A stretch of DNA of 51,977 bases from positions 1 through 51,977 of the forward strand of contig JAIRQL010000018.1 of assembly GCA_031256515.1 (NCBI GenBank). Direction: 5' to 3'. The DNA is from Alphaproteobacteria bacterium (GTDB lineage: Bacteria; Pseudomonadota; Alphaproteobacteria; WRAU01; Hepatincolaceae). The notes below the pieces were generated by a model. It was given only the letters and a program-made list of their open reading frames with translations, was not told the DNA's origin and searched no databases. This document shows positions 20,291 through 28,195 of this stretch, piece after piece. The translations under genes were made by a program, and so were the position numbers. The stretch's first letter is position 1; the number at the start of each line of letters is the position of its first letter.

Positions 20291-21040
20291 TTAAATTTTT
20301 TCAGCATAATGAATACAGGCAATACCAAAATTTAAGTTTTTATATCCAACTTCTTTAAAACCTGCCTTTCTTATCATAGAGGCAAATTCTTCTTGTGGTG
20401 GGAATTTTCTAATACTTTCTACTAAGTATTGATAAGCATCTTTATTTTTAGCTATATGTTCGCCAATTTTAGGAATAGCCTTAAACGACCATATATCATA
20501 GGCTTTTGCAATATGTTGATTTTCTACCTTAGAGAATTCTAAACAAAAAAACTTACTGCCTGGTTTTAAAACTCTATAAGCCTCATTAAGGGCTTTTTGA
20601 ATATCGCTAACATTTCTAATACAAAAAGAAGTAGTATAACAATCCATTGAATTATCTTTAAACGGTAATTCTTCGGCATTACTACAAATAAATTCAAGGG
20701 AGGAAACATAACCTCTGTTAAGAGCTTTATCTTGACCGACCTGAAGCATGTTGTCGTTAATATCTACAACATATGCTAACTCGCCACCATGCTCTATAAA
20801 TTCTAAAGAAATATCCGCAGTACCACCCCCTACATCAAGTAAAGTTTTTGTATTGGTAGCTGTTATCATTTTTATAATTTCTTTTTTCCATAAACGATGA
20901 ATACCAAGACTCATAGCATCGTTCATAATATCGTAATTGGTAGCAACACCATCAAATACATCTTTTACTAATTTAGCTTTTTCTTTAAATGGAACTTTTT
21001 TGAACCCAAAATTTGTAAAAAAATCTTTATTATCTGCCAT
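20291..21040 (-). CDS. ubiE: Ubiquinone/menaquinone C-methyltransferase
   Basis: 249 residues from the ATG at 21040. A GTG three codons upstream (21049) is possible, but MADNKDFFTNFGFK is the usual family start. It methylates the demethyl-quinone ring with S-adenosylmethionine. SAM-binding LDVGGGTADISLEF near residue 65, DINDNMLQVG and NVSDIQKALNEAYRVLKPG are diagnostic. It heads the ubiE-ubiB-dut cluster, which implies a respiratory quinone. Confidence 0.95.
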   Translation of the reverse strand: MADNKDFFTNFGFKKVPFKEKAKLVKDVFDGVATNYDIMNDAMSLGIHRLWKKEIIKMITATNTKTLLDVGGGTADISLEFIEHGGELAYVVDINDNMLQVGQDKALNRGYVSSLEFICSNAEELPFKDNSMDCYTTSFCIRNVSDIQKALNEAYRVLKPGSKFFCLEFSKVENQHIAKAYDIWSFKAIPKIGEHIAKNKDAYQYLVESIRKFPPQEEFASMIRKAGFKEVGYKNLNFGIACIHYAEKI

Positions 21041-21119
21041 AATTATCACTTTTTATTAGTTAAGAGAATGAATGTCTTATAATAACATTAAAAACTAACA
21101 AATTGAAGATTTTTTATAA

Positions 21120-21150
21120 GTTGTCCTTATATATGTTTTATAAGGACAAC
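21120..21150. terminator. 12-bp inverted repeat, possible terminator
   Basis: GTTGTCCTTATA (21120-21131) and TATAAGGACAAC (21139-21150) form a perfect stem with a seven-base loop, between the AhpD-like gene and ubiE. No T run follows on either strand, so it could also be an operator or a processing hairpin. Confidence 0.45.
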
Positions 21151-21171
21151 AAAGTGTTGATAAGTAAAAAG

Positions 21172-21606
21172 CTATTGTCTGGCACTAATAGCTAATCTAT
21201 TAAATGCATTCATTAAAGCCACTGCAAAAGTTATATCAGATATTTCAGTATCATTAAAATGAGATTTTACCAACTCAAAATCTTTATCAGGAGCATGAGT
21301 TTTATTAATGTAAGTTAAAGATTCTGCCCAAGTTAAAGCAACTTTTTCACGATCACTGAACTCTTCGCTAGCATGCCATCCAGCAAGACTTGCAAGTTTA
21401 CTCTCAGAAATGCCTTCTTTCTTTAAAGATGAAGTATGCATTTTTAAACAAAAAGAACAACCATTGATTTGTGAAACTCGTAAGTAGATTAACTCAATAA
21501 GCTCTTTTCCTACACTGCTTTTCTCTAATGCTTTGTTTGTGGCAAGGAAACCATCATAAGCCTCTTTTGATAAAGTCCCGTAAGAAAATCTTAAGCCGTT
21601 ACTCAT
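21172..21606 (-). CDS. Carboxymuconolactone decarboxylase (AhpD-like) family protein
   Basis: 144 residues. The central CSFCLKMHTSSLKKEG carries the CxxC plus His arrangement of AhpD-like alkylhydroperoxidase-core proteins, preceded by ELIYLRVSQING and followed by the ALTWAESLT helix. Such proteins are small all-helical oligomers often linked to peroxide or thiol redox chemistry; the substrate is unknown. It appears to be transcribed alone. Confidence 0.85.
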   Translation of the reverse strand: MSNGLRFSYGTLSKEAYDGFLATNKALEKSSVGKELIELIYLRVSQINGCSFCLKMHTSSLKKEGISESKLASLAGWHASEEFSDREKVALTWAESLTYINKTHAPDKDFELVKSHFNDTEISDITFAVALMNAFNRLAISARQ

Positions 21607-21678
21607 AATTCTACTCCATTTTTTATTTTTAATACAATATAAATTATATAGTAAAGAACAGTTAGATAAAACAGTTAT

Positions 21679-22614
21679 TTAAAAATCTTTTAAAAACTCT
21701 GTAATCCCTGCAGTATTAAACCAAAATGATGTTGAGTTTTGAGAGAGTGTTTTTATAATATCAATTTTTTGAGAAGTAACCTTATTATTACCCAGTTTAT
21801 TCATGGTATTGGGATTTGATATATTTTCTTCGGTAATATCTAAAAGAATATTAGAATATACCCCATCTAAAAATGCTCCATAATATACATTGTTTTTATT
21901 AGGAGTTTTGGCAATTATATCTATTAACTCTTTAATTTGCTTGTCTTGAGAGCCACCTCCTTCTTTAAGATGTTTTGCCTCAATAAACATAAAGTTATCT
22001 CTGTTTTTAAATATTATATCAAGCATTTTACCTTGAGAATTAAAATTTAAATCAATCCCTAGCTTAGTTTTAACATTATTTAAATCAAAATTATTTTTAG
22101 AAAATTTTGCAATAGCTTTATCTATATTTAGGAAATCATCCCAGTTATCTGTAAAAATAAAATCTTGTTGAATGGCTAAATCTACTAATTTGTCTTCACC
22201 TAGACTTCCACTTCCTCTTGAGCTACCTTTATCAATTATTGCTTGTATCCACTCAGCAGGTGTGCTTTCAGTATTAAATTCTCTATGTTTAAAATATAAT
22301 TGAATTATTTCTTTAAATATATTTATATCTTTAATTGTAGAAGTTGCAGAATCACAAGCATTAATAAAACAATTTAATTCACTTTTACTAGCATATTTTG
22401 TCTTTGAAAGATTGAATAAATCTTTATAAATTTCATCAGCATTATTACCTTTATTTTCTAGCACTTTAATTGTGGTAAGATATTCCTTTATAGATTTAGT
22501 GGTATCTATATATTTATTAATATCTTTATCTGGTAATAAAAACATATACCTTGTATCTAAACTTTCCTTATGTTTTATAGAATAATTAAAATAATGCAGG
22601 TTGGATTTTATCAT
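21679..22614 (-). CDS. Type II restriction endonuclease, PD-(D/E)xK type
   Basis: 311 residues. A PD-(D/E)xK-like nuclease core is visible: acidic D199 in GKMLDIIF and E212/K214 in FIEAKHLK. GSGSLGEDKLVDLA near residue 135 may be the helix before the core. It overlaps the upstream adenine methyltransferase gene by 29 bases, the usual pairing of cognate restriction and modification genes, which is the main support for the call. The recognition site cannot be read from the sequence. Confidence 0.8.
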   Translation of the reverse strand: MIKSNLHYFNYSIKHKESLDTRYMFLLPDKDINKYIDTTKSIKEYLTTIKVLENKGNNADEIYKDLFNLSKTKYASKSELNCFINACDSATSTIKDINIFKEIIQLYFKHREFNTESTPAEWIQAIIDKGSSRGSGSLGEDKLVDLAIQQDFIFTDNWDDFLNIDKAIAKFSKNNFDLNNVKTKLGIDLNFNSQGKMLDIIFKNRDNFMFIEAKHLKEGGGSQDKQIKELIDIIAKTPNKNNVYYGAFLDGVYSNILLDITEENISNPNTMNKLGNNKVTSQKIDIIKTLSQNSTSFWFNTAGITEFLKDF

Positions 22615-23737
22615 TCTTTTGTGAATCTTTAAGTTTGTTAAAATATAGATAATTTATAAAGTCATAAGCAAATTTAAATGAAATTCTTTTACGATTTTTA
22701 TCTCTAAAGTTTGTCATAAAAAGAGAATGATAGTTATCTCTTTGATTTTTTAATTCAATATTAAAAAGTTCAATAAGTTCCTCTTGTACTTTAATTTCTA
22801 TATTATCATCAAAGATAAGATGTATTTGGTTTCTTGAAGTTTTAAGACTAACAAGAGCCTCATACCCATATTTTCTAATATCACTTAAACAAATTTCACC
22901 ACCTCTGCTTCCTGTATCTATAGCTTTAAGCATAAGAATATTATTTGTAATTTTTTTATGAGTAGCCTCATCAACATTAAATTCTTTAACATTATTTAGA
23001 TGATTATAAGCAGCTTTAACTTTAAGATTCCCAGAAATAAGATGATCTTCTTCTAACCTTGTAATATTTATTTTCTTAGGAGTATATTTAATTTTATGTA
23101 AAAAATCTCCACCAATTTGCCAATTAAATTTAGCAGATAGCTTAAGTTTCGTATGTTTATTTTGCGGATAGATTATAAAATCAAACTCTATATTTTCCTT
23201 TATATATGTTTTCTTTTTATAATAAAAAGCAATTACATTATAGGTGGTATCATTAAAAACTTGGTCTGTAAAATAATTAGCTTTAATAATTTCAAATTTA
23301 GATAAAAATATTTCTCGTATATATTTAGAATTATTAGCCGATAAAAAATTAATAGGAACAATAACTATTCCCTCATTAGAATTCATAATTTTTTCAAGGG
23401 ATAACTGATATAAATCTGTATGTTTAGAATCTTTTAAAATTGTATTATTTTGTAGCTTATTCTGATATAAATATGGTGGGTTAGTTAAAACAAAGTCATA
23501 TTTTTTTGGATTCAATAAACTATCATTAAAAAATACTCTTTTATTATCTACATAATTCTTATCTATATCATAACCAATAACCGACTTAGCTCCATTTTGT
23601 GAAGCCCAATTTAATAAATCACCATTTCCTGCAAAGGGATCGGTAAGATTTTTATTAACAATAAATTCGGCAAACCCCTTTAAAATCATGAAAGTATTAG
23701 TGGTGAAAAATTGCCCTAATTGTTGCTTAGAATTCAT
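22586..23737 (-). CDS. Adenine-specific DNA methyltransferase
   Basis: 383 residues. Motif X-like QLGQFFTT at the N-terminus, SAM-binding DPFAGNGDLL (residues 33-42) and catalytic NPPY (86-89) identify an N6-adenine methyltransferase of the TaqI-like class. The C-terminal half (SGNLKVKAAYNHL, RGGEICLSDIRKYGYEAL) is the likely target-recognition part. It lies upstream of and overlapping the endonuclease gene, so methylation could precede cleavage. No controller (C) gene is visible in the 139 bases before it. Confidence 0.9.
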   Translation of the reverse strand: MNSKQQLGQFFTTNTFMILKGFAEFIVNKNLTDPFAGNGDLLNWASQNGAKSVIGYDIDKNYVDNKRVFFNDSLLNPKKYDFVLTNPPYLYQNKLQNNTILKDSKHTDLYQLSLEKIMNSNEGIVIVPINFLSANNSKYIREIFLSKFEIIKANYFTDQVFNDTTYNVIAFYYKKKTYIKENIEFDFIIYPQNKHTKLKLSAKFNWQIGGDFLHKIKYTPKKINITRLEEDHLISGNLKVKAAYNHLNNVKEFNVDEATHKKITNNILMLKAIDTGSRGGEICLSDIRKYGYEALVSLKTSRNQIHLIFDDNIEIKVQEELIELFNIELKNQRDNYHSLFMTNFRDKNRKRISFKFAYDFINYLYFNKLKDSQKNDKIQPALF

Positions 23738-23876
23738 AGATTCTTTCCATTTTTCTCAGTGTTTATCAAATAGTTAATAAATTATTAATATTTACTATAC
23801 AATAAATCATCTATTAGGACAATAAAATTATAAAAAAATGGTAGCATTTATCTTGAATAAATAAGAAAACTGAAAT

Positions 23877-23951
23877 TGGAGCGGGCAAAGGGATTTGAAC
23901 CCTCGACATCAACCTTGGCAAGGTTGCGCTCTACCTCTGAGCTATACCCGC
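23877..23951 (-). tRNA. tRNA-Gly (anticodon GCC)
   Basis: Read on the minus strand: GCGGGTA acceptor strand, D arm AGCTCAGAGGTAGAGC, anticodon loop CTTGCCAAG with GCC, T arm GAGGGTTCAAATCCCTT, and the closing strand TGCCCGC with encoded CCA. All four stems pair; one acceptor pair is a T-G wobble. Confidence 0.98.
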
Positions 23952-24077
23952 TTAATAAAAACTAATTTACATCAGCTACTACAATATTAATGTAAAAAAT
24001 TTAAAATTGCAAGTTGTTTTAACTATGCTTATAATTTTATTAAATAATTAAATTTTTAAGAAAATATTGAGAAAAAT

Positions 24078-24251
24078 ATGCAAAAAAAAGAACTAATTAA
24101 ATTAACAGAAATTTTACAATGCCCAATTTCTGGTGGTGAATTAACTTATGATGAGAAAAAAAATATGTTCTACTCACCAAAAGCTAAAGTATTTTTTCCT
24201 ATAGAAAATGGCATCCCTATGCTACTAAAAAGTAGTAGTATCGCTGAATAA
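24078..24251 (+). CDS. Trm112-family protein (UPF0434/YcaR-like)
   Basis: 57 residues. The sequence carries LTEILQCPISGGELTYD, then FYSPKAKVFFPIENGIPMLL, the standard YcaR/UPF0434 pattern (..LVCPxxxGxL.. YPIxxGIPMLL). One zinc-type cysteine (C15) remains, and the second position of the CPxC knuckle is not cysteine, as in many UPF0434 members. In eukaryotes Trm112 activates methyltransferases; the bacterial role is not settled. It stands alone on the plus strand between tRNA-Gly and the fru region. Confidence 0.88.
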   Translation: MQKKELIKLTEILQCPISGGELTYDEKKNMFYSPKAKVFFPIENGIPMLLKSSSIAE

Positions 24252-24294
24252 AATACTATATACCTAAAAAATAAAAAGTTTGCTTAAACTTCCA

Positions 24295-24462
24295 AAAAGT
24301 TAATAGCTTGAGGTTTTACCTCAGCAAAGCTGAGCTAGAACCGAGCTTAATGCTTCGCATGGTTTAAATTCTGCGGTTTATATTAAGGCGGTTTACTGCA
24401 AGGTGTATGATTAATACATGAGCAGTAAACCAACTAAATAGAAACCAAAGATATTAACTTTT
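24295..24462 (-). repeat. Structured element, copy A, behind fruA
   Basis: AAAAGTTAATA (24295-24305) and TATTAACTTTT (24452-24462) are an 11-bp perfect inverted repeat bounding the element and overlapping the fruA stop. Inside are GGTTTACTGC/GCAGTAAACC (24390-24399/24422-24431) around TGTAT/ATACA, and a CTCAGC/GCTGAG hairpin near 24320. GGTTTA recurs three times at 24361-24396. Shared blocks with copy B (27330-27470) are TAATAGCTTGAGG and the TTACTG..GTGTAT..ATACA..GCAGTAA core. It may be a 3'-UTR terminator-like element. Confidence 0.55.
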
Positions 24463-26325
24463 CTCTGGGGTTCTTTTGAGAATTCCTACTAATCCCGCAG
24501 TTATCACCGCTCCCACTAAAACCGCTAAAATATAAAGCCAAGGATTACTTGATAAAAACATCACCACAATTCCACCATGTGGCGCTGGTAAGGATATATG
24601 AAACATCATGGTTAAAGCTCCAGCTATACTACTACCTACTACAAAGCAAGGAATTATTCTAAGTGGATCGCTTGCGGCAAATGGAATTGCTCCTTCGGTA
24701 ATAAAACTTAAGCCCATTACATAGTTAGATTTCCCTGCTTCTCTTTCTTCTTTAGAAAATTTATTTTTTATGAAGGTTGTAGCTAGGGCAATTCCTAAAG
24801 GTGGAGTCATACCACCTGCCATTACTGCTGCCATCACCTCAGAACTACCACTACTCAATGAGGCTACTCCAAAAACATAGGCAGCTTTGTTTACAGGACC
24901 ACCCATATCTACCGCCATCATTCCACCTAAGAGCAATCCTAATAAAATTCTGTTAGTTCCCCCTAGTGTATTTAACCAATTTAAGATTCCTTCGTTAATA
25001 AATTTCATTGGGGTATTAAATAAAACTACCATTAATAAACCAACAATTAGAACACTTAAAACTGGATAAATAAGGATGGATTTAATTCCATCTAAACTTT
25101 TTGGTAATTTAGAACATACTTTAATCAACCAAAGAGTTATATATCCTGCTAAAAAGCCTGCAACAATTGCTCCTAAAAAGCCAGAACCACCAGATAAAGC
25201 TAAACCTCCACCCACAAATCCAGAGGCTAAAGCGGCACGATTCCCAATACTAAAGGCAATAAAAGCTGCTAAAATAGGAACAAAAAATCCAAAAGCTGAA
25301 CCACCTACAGTCATAAACATTTGTGCTAATTTTGTGGTACTACCAAAGGCTGACCCTGCCTCTACTCCGCCTATTTTATCTATTAAAAAAGCTAGTGCAA
25401 TTAGTATCCCACCACTAATTACAAACGGTAGCATATAAGAAACTCCACTCATTAAATGCTTGTAGATTCCTCCACCAATTGTAGAAGCTGTAGATTCTGT
25501 ATTGCTAGAATTTTCTTTATAAATATTTCCTTTATTATTTAAAATATCTGTAATTAATTGCTCAGCTTGTTTGATAGCTTCACCTGCTCCTACTTGAATT
25601 AATTGTTTATTGTTAAATCTAGCAGTTTCTACATTACGATTAATCGCTAAAATAACTCCTTTAGCTTGTTTAATATCTTCCGAACTTAAAATATTACCCA
25701 CCCCTGAGGCTCCATTAGTTTCTACTTTAATTTTTACATTAAGTTTTTTAGCAGCTAAATCAAGGGCTTCGGCTGCCATATAGGTATGAGCGATTCCAGT
25801 AGGGCAAGCAGTTACGGCTACAATAAAATCATCACTAATATTTGGTAAACTATCTTTAGCAGAGTTATCAGCAGATTCAAACTTATTTATAATTGTTAAT
25901 ACTTCATCTACAGATTGAGTTTGTAATAAACTTTGCGAAAAATCTTGATTTAAAAATAATTTAGATAAATGAGCTAAAATATCAACATGCTCTACAGAAT
26001 CACCATCTTTAACTGCTAACATAAAAAACAATTTAACAGGATTCCCATCTAAAGCCTGATAATCTACCCCGCCTCTACTTCTTGCAAAAACTATAGAAGT
26101 TTTATTAACAAACGAACTCTTAGCATGCGGGATGGCTAGACCATCGCCAATTCCTGTACTAGTAAGTTCTTCTCTTTTTAGAACATCTAAAACAAAACCA
26201 TCGTAATTATTTAAAAGATTATCTTGTTTTAAAGTTTCTGCCATTTCTAAAATTATTTCTTTTTTAGTTTTTGCCTTTAAATCTAAAATTATGCAGTTTT
26301 TATTTAATAAATCTGATATTTTCAT
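24454..26325 (-). CDS. fruA: PTS fructose transporter EIIABC
   Basis: About 623 residues from the ATG at 26325, chosen because GAG lies five bases upstream; a GTG at 26331 is also possible. It imports fructose and phosphorylates it to fructose 1-phosphate. The EIIA domain (1-150) has the active His in GLAIPHAK (residue 67). EIIB has the phospho-cysteine in VAVTACPTGIAHTYMAAEAL (about 174). EIIC (285-620) has roughly ten membrane segments, with GGPVNKAAYVFG and ITEGAIPFAASDP. No HPr domain is fused. It directly follows fruK. Confidence 0.95.
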   Translation of the reverse strand: MKISDLLNKNCIILDLKAKTKKEIILEMAETLKQDNLLNNYDGFVLDVLKREELTSTGIGDGLAIPHAKSSFVNKTSIVFARSRGGVDYQALDGNPVKLFFMLAVKDGDSVEHVDILAHLSKLFLNQDFSQSLLQTQSVDEVLTIINKFESADNSAKDSLPNISDDFIVAVTACPTGIAHTYMAAEALDLAAKKLNVKIKVETNGASGVGNILSSEDIKQAKGVILAINRNVETARFNNKQLIQVGAGEAIKQAEQLITDILNNKGNIYKENSSNTESTASTIGGGIYKHLMSGVSYMLPFVISGGILIALAFLIDKIGGVEAGSAFGSTTKLAQMFMTVGGSAFGFFVPILAAFIAFSIGNRAALASGFVGGGLALSGGSGFLGAIVAGFLAGYITLWLIKVCSKLPKSLDGIKSILIYPVLSVLIVGLLMVVLFNTPMKFINEGILNWLNTLGGTNRILLGLLLGGMMAVDMGGPVNKAAYVFGVASLSSGSSEVMAAVMAGGMTPPLGIALATTFIKNKFSKEEREAGKSNYVMGLSFITEGAIPFAASDPLRIIPCFVVGSSIAGALTMMFHISLPAPHGGIVVMFLSSNPWLYILAVLVGAVITAGLVGILKRTPEKS

Positions 26326-26333
26326 AAACACTC

Positions 26334-27254
26334 TTACTTTATTTGTTGAATTTTAATTTGCGAATAAAAATTATTTAATTTTTCCATAGTTGCTAAACCT
26401 TCACCAGATATAGTAGCTAGACTACTAGCCACAGCAAAACGATAACAATCCTCAAGAGATTTATTATGAGCCACTCCATAAATAAAACCTGCTACCATAG
26501 AATCCCCTGCTCCTACTGAATTTTTTACATCTAGCTTAATAGGTAAAGCCTGATAAACATGATTTTTATTAATAAATAAAGACCCTTCTGCCCCCATAGA
26601 AACAATTATATTAGATACATTTTGCTGAAAAAAGTAATCGCAGGCTTTTACAATATCCTCAGTATTATTGAAAGAAATTTGGAACATTTCCTCTAACTCA
26701 ACTTTATTTGGCTTAATCAAAAAATTATTATGGATATTCTCCTTGAGGAGGTTTCCTCTGGTATCAAGAATTATCTTAACTTGCAGATTTACTTTTTGTG
26801 AAATTATTTTATAGATATTCGGCACTACTGAAGATGGAATTGAGCCAGCTAATACCAAAACATCCCTTTCTTTAAGAATGTTAGTAATTTTATTTATTAA
26901 ATTATCAATTTGATTTTCAGTAATTTTTGGTGAAATTCCAGCAATTTCAGTCTCTTTAGCTGTGTTTTGATTATACAACTTAATATTTATTCTAGTATTA
27001 GCATCAACCTCTGTAAAATCAGTTATTACATTTTTTTCAGTTAAAGTTTTTAAAACTATATTACCAGTATAGCCACCTAAAAATCCTAATGCGGTACTTT
27101 GAACTTGGAGATTGCTTAATACCAACGAGACATTAATCCCCTTACCACCACTGATGATATTACTAGAGCTAGCTATATTTAATCCACCCTCGTTGAAATC
27201 ATTAACTTGCAAGAAATAATCCACAGCAGGATTAAGTGTTAAAGTGTAAATCAT
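26334..27254 (-). CDS. fruK: 1-phosphofructokinase
   Basis: 306 residues from the ATG at 27254, chosen over an upstream start because GGAG lies six bases before it and MIYTLTLNPAVDY is the family start. It phosphorylates fructose 1-phosphate to fructose 1,6-bisphosphate. PfkB-family motifs: SGGKGINVSLVL near residue 37, VLAGSIPSSV, LIKPNKVELEEMF, and the C-terminal NSVGAGDSMVAGF anion hole. Its stop lies a few bases before fruA, so the two form one operon. Confidence 0.96.
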   Translation of the reverse strand: MIYTLTLNPAVDYFLQVNDFNEGGLNIASSSNIISGGKGINVSLVLSNLQVQSTALGFLGGYTGNIVLKTLTEKNVITDFTEVDANTRINIKLYNQNTAKETEIAGISPKITENQIDNLINKITNILKERDVLVLAGSIPSSVVPNIYKIISQKVNLQVKIILDTRGNLLKENIHNNFLIKPNKVELEEMFQISFNNTEDIVKACDYFFQQNVSNIIVSMGAEGSLFINKNHVYQALPIKLDVKNSVGAGDSMVAGFIYGVAHNKSLEDCYRFAVASSLATISGEGLATMEKLNNFYSQIKIQQIK

Positions 27255-27329
27255 GAAAATCTCCGTTTGTTTCAAGACGAAAAGCAAAAACTATTAGCTT
27301 TTAAAAGCTCAATAATGTTTATTTGATAA

Positions 27330-27470
27330 AAGGTAATAGCTTGAGGCTTATTCAATAGTGTTAAATAAAATTGAATAGTATGAGAATTTTACTAGGAGAC
27401 TTACTGTGAAGTGTATAAACATACACAAGCAGTAAGACGACAACGTAAAAACTCATAATATTCAATTTTA
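27330..27470 (-). repeat. Structured element, copy B, between lptB and fruK
   Basis: AAATTGAATA (27370-27379) pairs with TATTCAATTT (27461-27470), enclosing TATGAG/CTCATA, TTTTAC/GTAAAA, CTTACTG/CAGTAAG and GTGTAT/ATACAC: a nearly continuous hairpin of about 100 bases. A third segment, TATTCAAT (27351-27358), can compete for ATTGAATA, giving two exclusive folds. It resembles copy A behind fruA. It may terminate the lpt transcript or act as an attenuator before fruK. Confidence 0.55.
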
Positions 27471-28190
27471 ATAACTGTCGCCTAAGTAAACCTCACGAAC
27501 TCCCTCATGACTCATAATCTCTTCTTTATTACCTTGAAAAATTATTTTTCCATCATGTAAAATATAGGCTCTATCCACAATATTTAGAGTTTCTATCACA
27601 TTATGATCGGTTATTAAAACCCCAATATTTTGTTTTTTTAAAGAAATGATTAGGTCTCTTAAATCACTCACAGCTATTGGATCTACCCCTGCAAATGGTT
27701 CATCAAATAGAACAAAACTTGGGCTACTAGCTATAGTTCTGGCTATTTCTACACGGCGACGTTCTCCACCACTTAGAGCAAGGGCAGAGGATTTACGAAT
27801 ATGAGATATGGAAAAATCTTCTATAATTTCATCTAATTTAGTCAATCTTTCTTTTTTATCTTTGTAATAAATCTGCAAAATGGTATCTATATTTTCTTCA
27901 ACGGTCATGCCTCTAAAAATAGAAACATCTTGTGGCAAGTAGCCAATTCCTAATCTTGCTCTTTTATACATAGGATATTCTTTAATATCAAATCCATCTA
28001 GCATAACACTGCCTTCTTCTGGATATAATAGCCCTGCGATAATGTAAAAAAGAGTAGTTTTCCCAGAACCATTAGGACCTAATAACCCTACTACTTCGGT
28101 ATTATCTAAATTAGCATCTATACCTTTTAGGATTTCTCTTTTGCCAAATCTTTTTTTAATATTTGAAATAATTATCTGTCTTTTATTCAT
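27468..28190 (-). CDS. lptB: LPS export ABC transporter ATP-binding protein
   Basis: 240 residues, the normal length. It powers the LptBFG extractor that feeds LPS into the Lpt bridge. Walker A GPNGSGKTTLFY near residue 38, YLPQDVSIFRGMTVEENI (Q-loop), ALSGGERRRVEIAR (signature), VLFDEPFAGVDPIAV (Walker B) and the H-loop in LITDHNV are all present. It ends the rnd-kdsD-lptC/A-lptB operon. Confidence 0.97.
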   Translation of the reverse strand: MNKRQIIISNIKKRFGKREILKGIDANLDNTEVVGLLGPNGSGKTTLFYIIAGLLYPEEGSVMLDGFDIKEYPMYKRARLGIGYLPQDVSIFRGMTVEENIDTILQIYYKDKKERLTKLDEIIEDFSISHIRKSSALALSGGERRRVEIARTIASSPSFVLFDEPFAGVDPIAVSDLRDLIISLKKQNIGVLITDHNVIETLNIVDRAYILHDGKIIFQGNKEEIMSHEGVREVYLGDSY

Positions 28191-28195
28191 TTTTC

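Noticed and set aside
21607-21678. A direct repeat of the tRNA-Gly 3' end on the far side of the R-M genes
   Set aside because: I looked for it to support an integration event and found no matching segment.
24887-25438. Plus-strand Pro/Lys-rich ORFs opposite fruA
   Set aside because: They are out-of-frame readings of the EIIC membrane segments.
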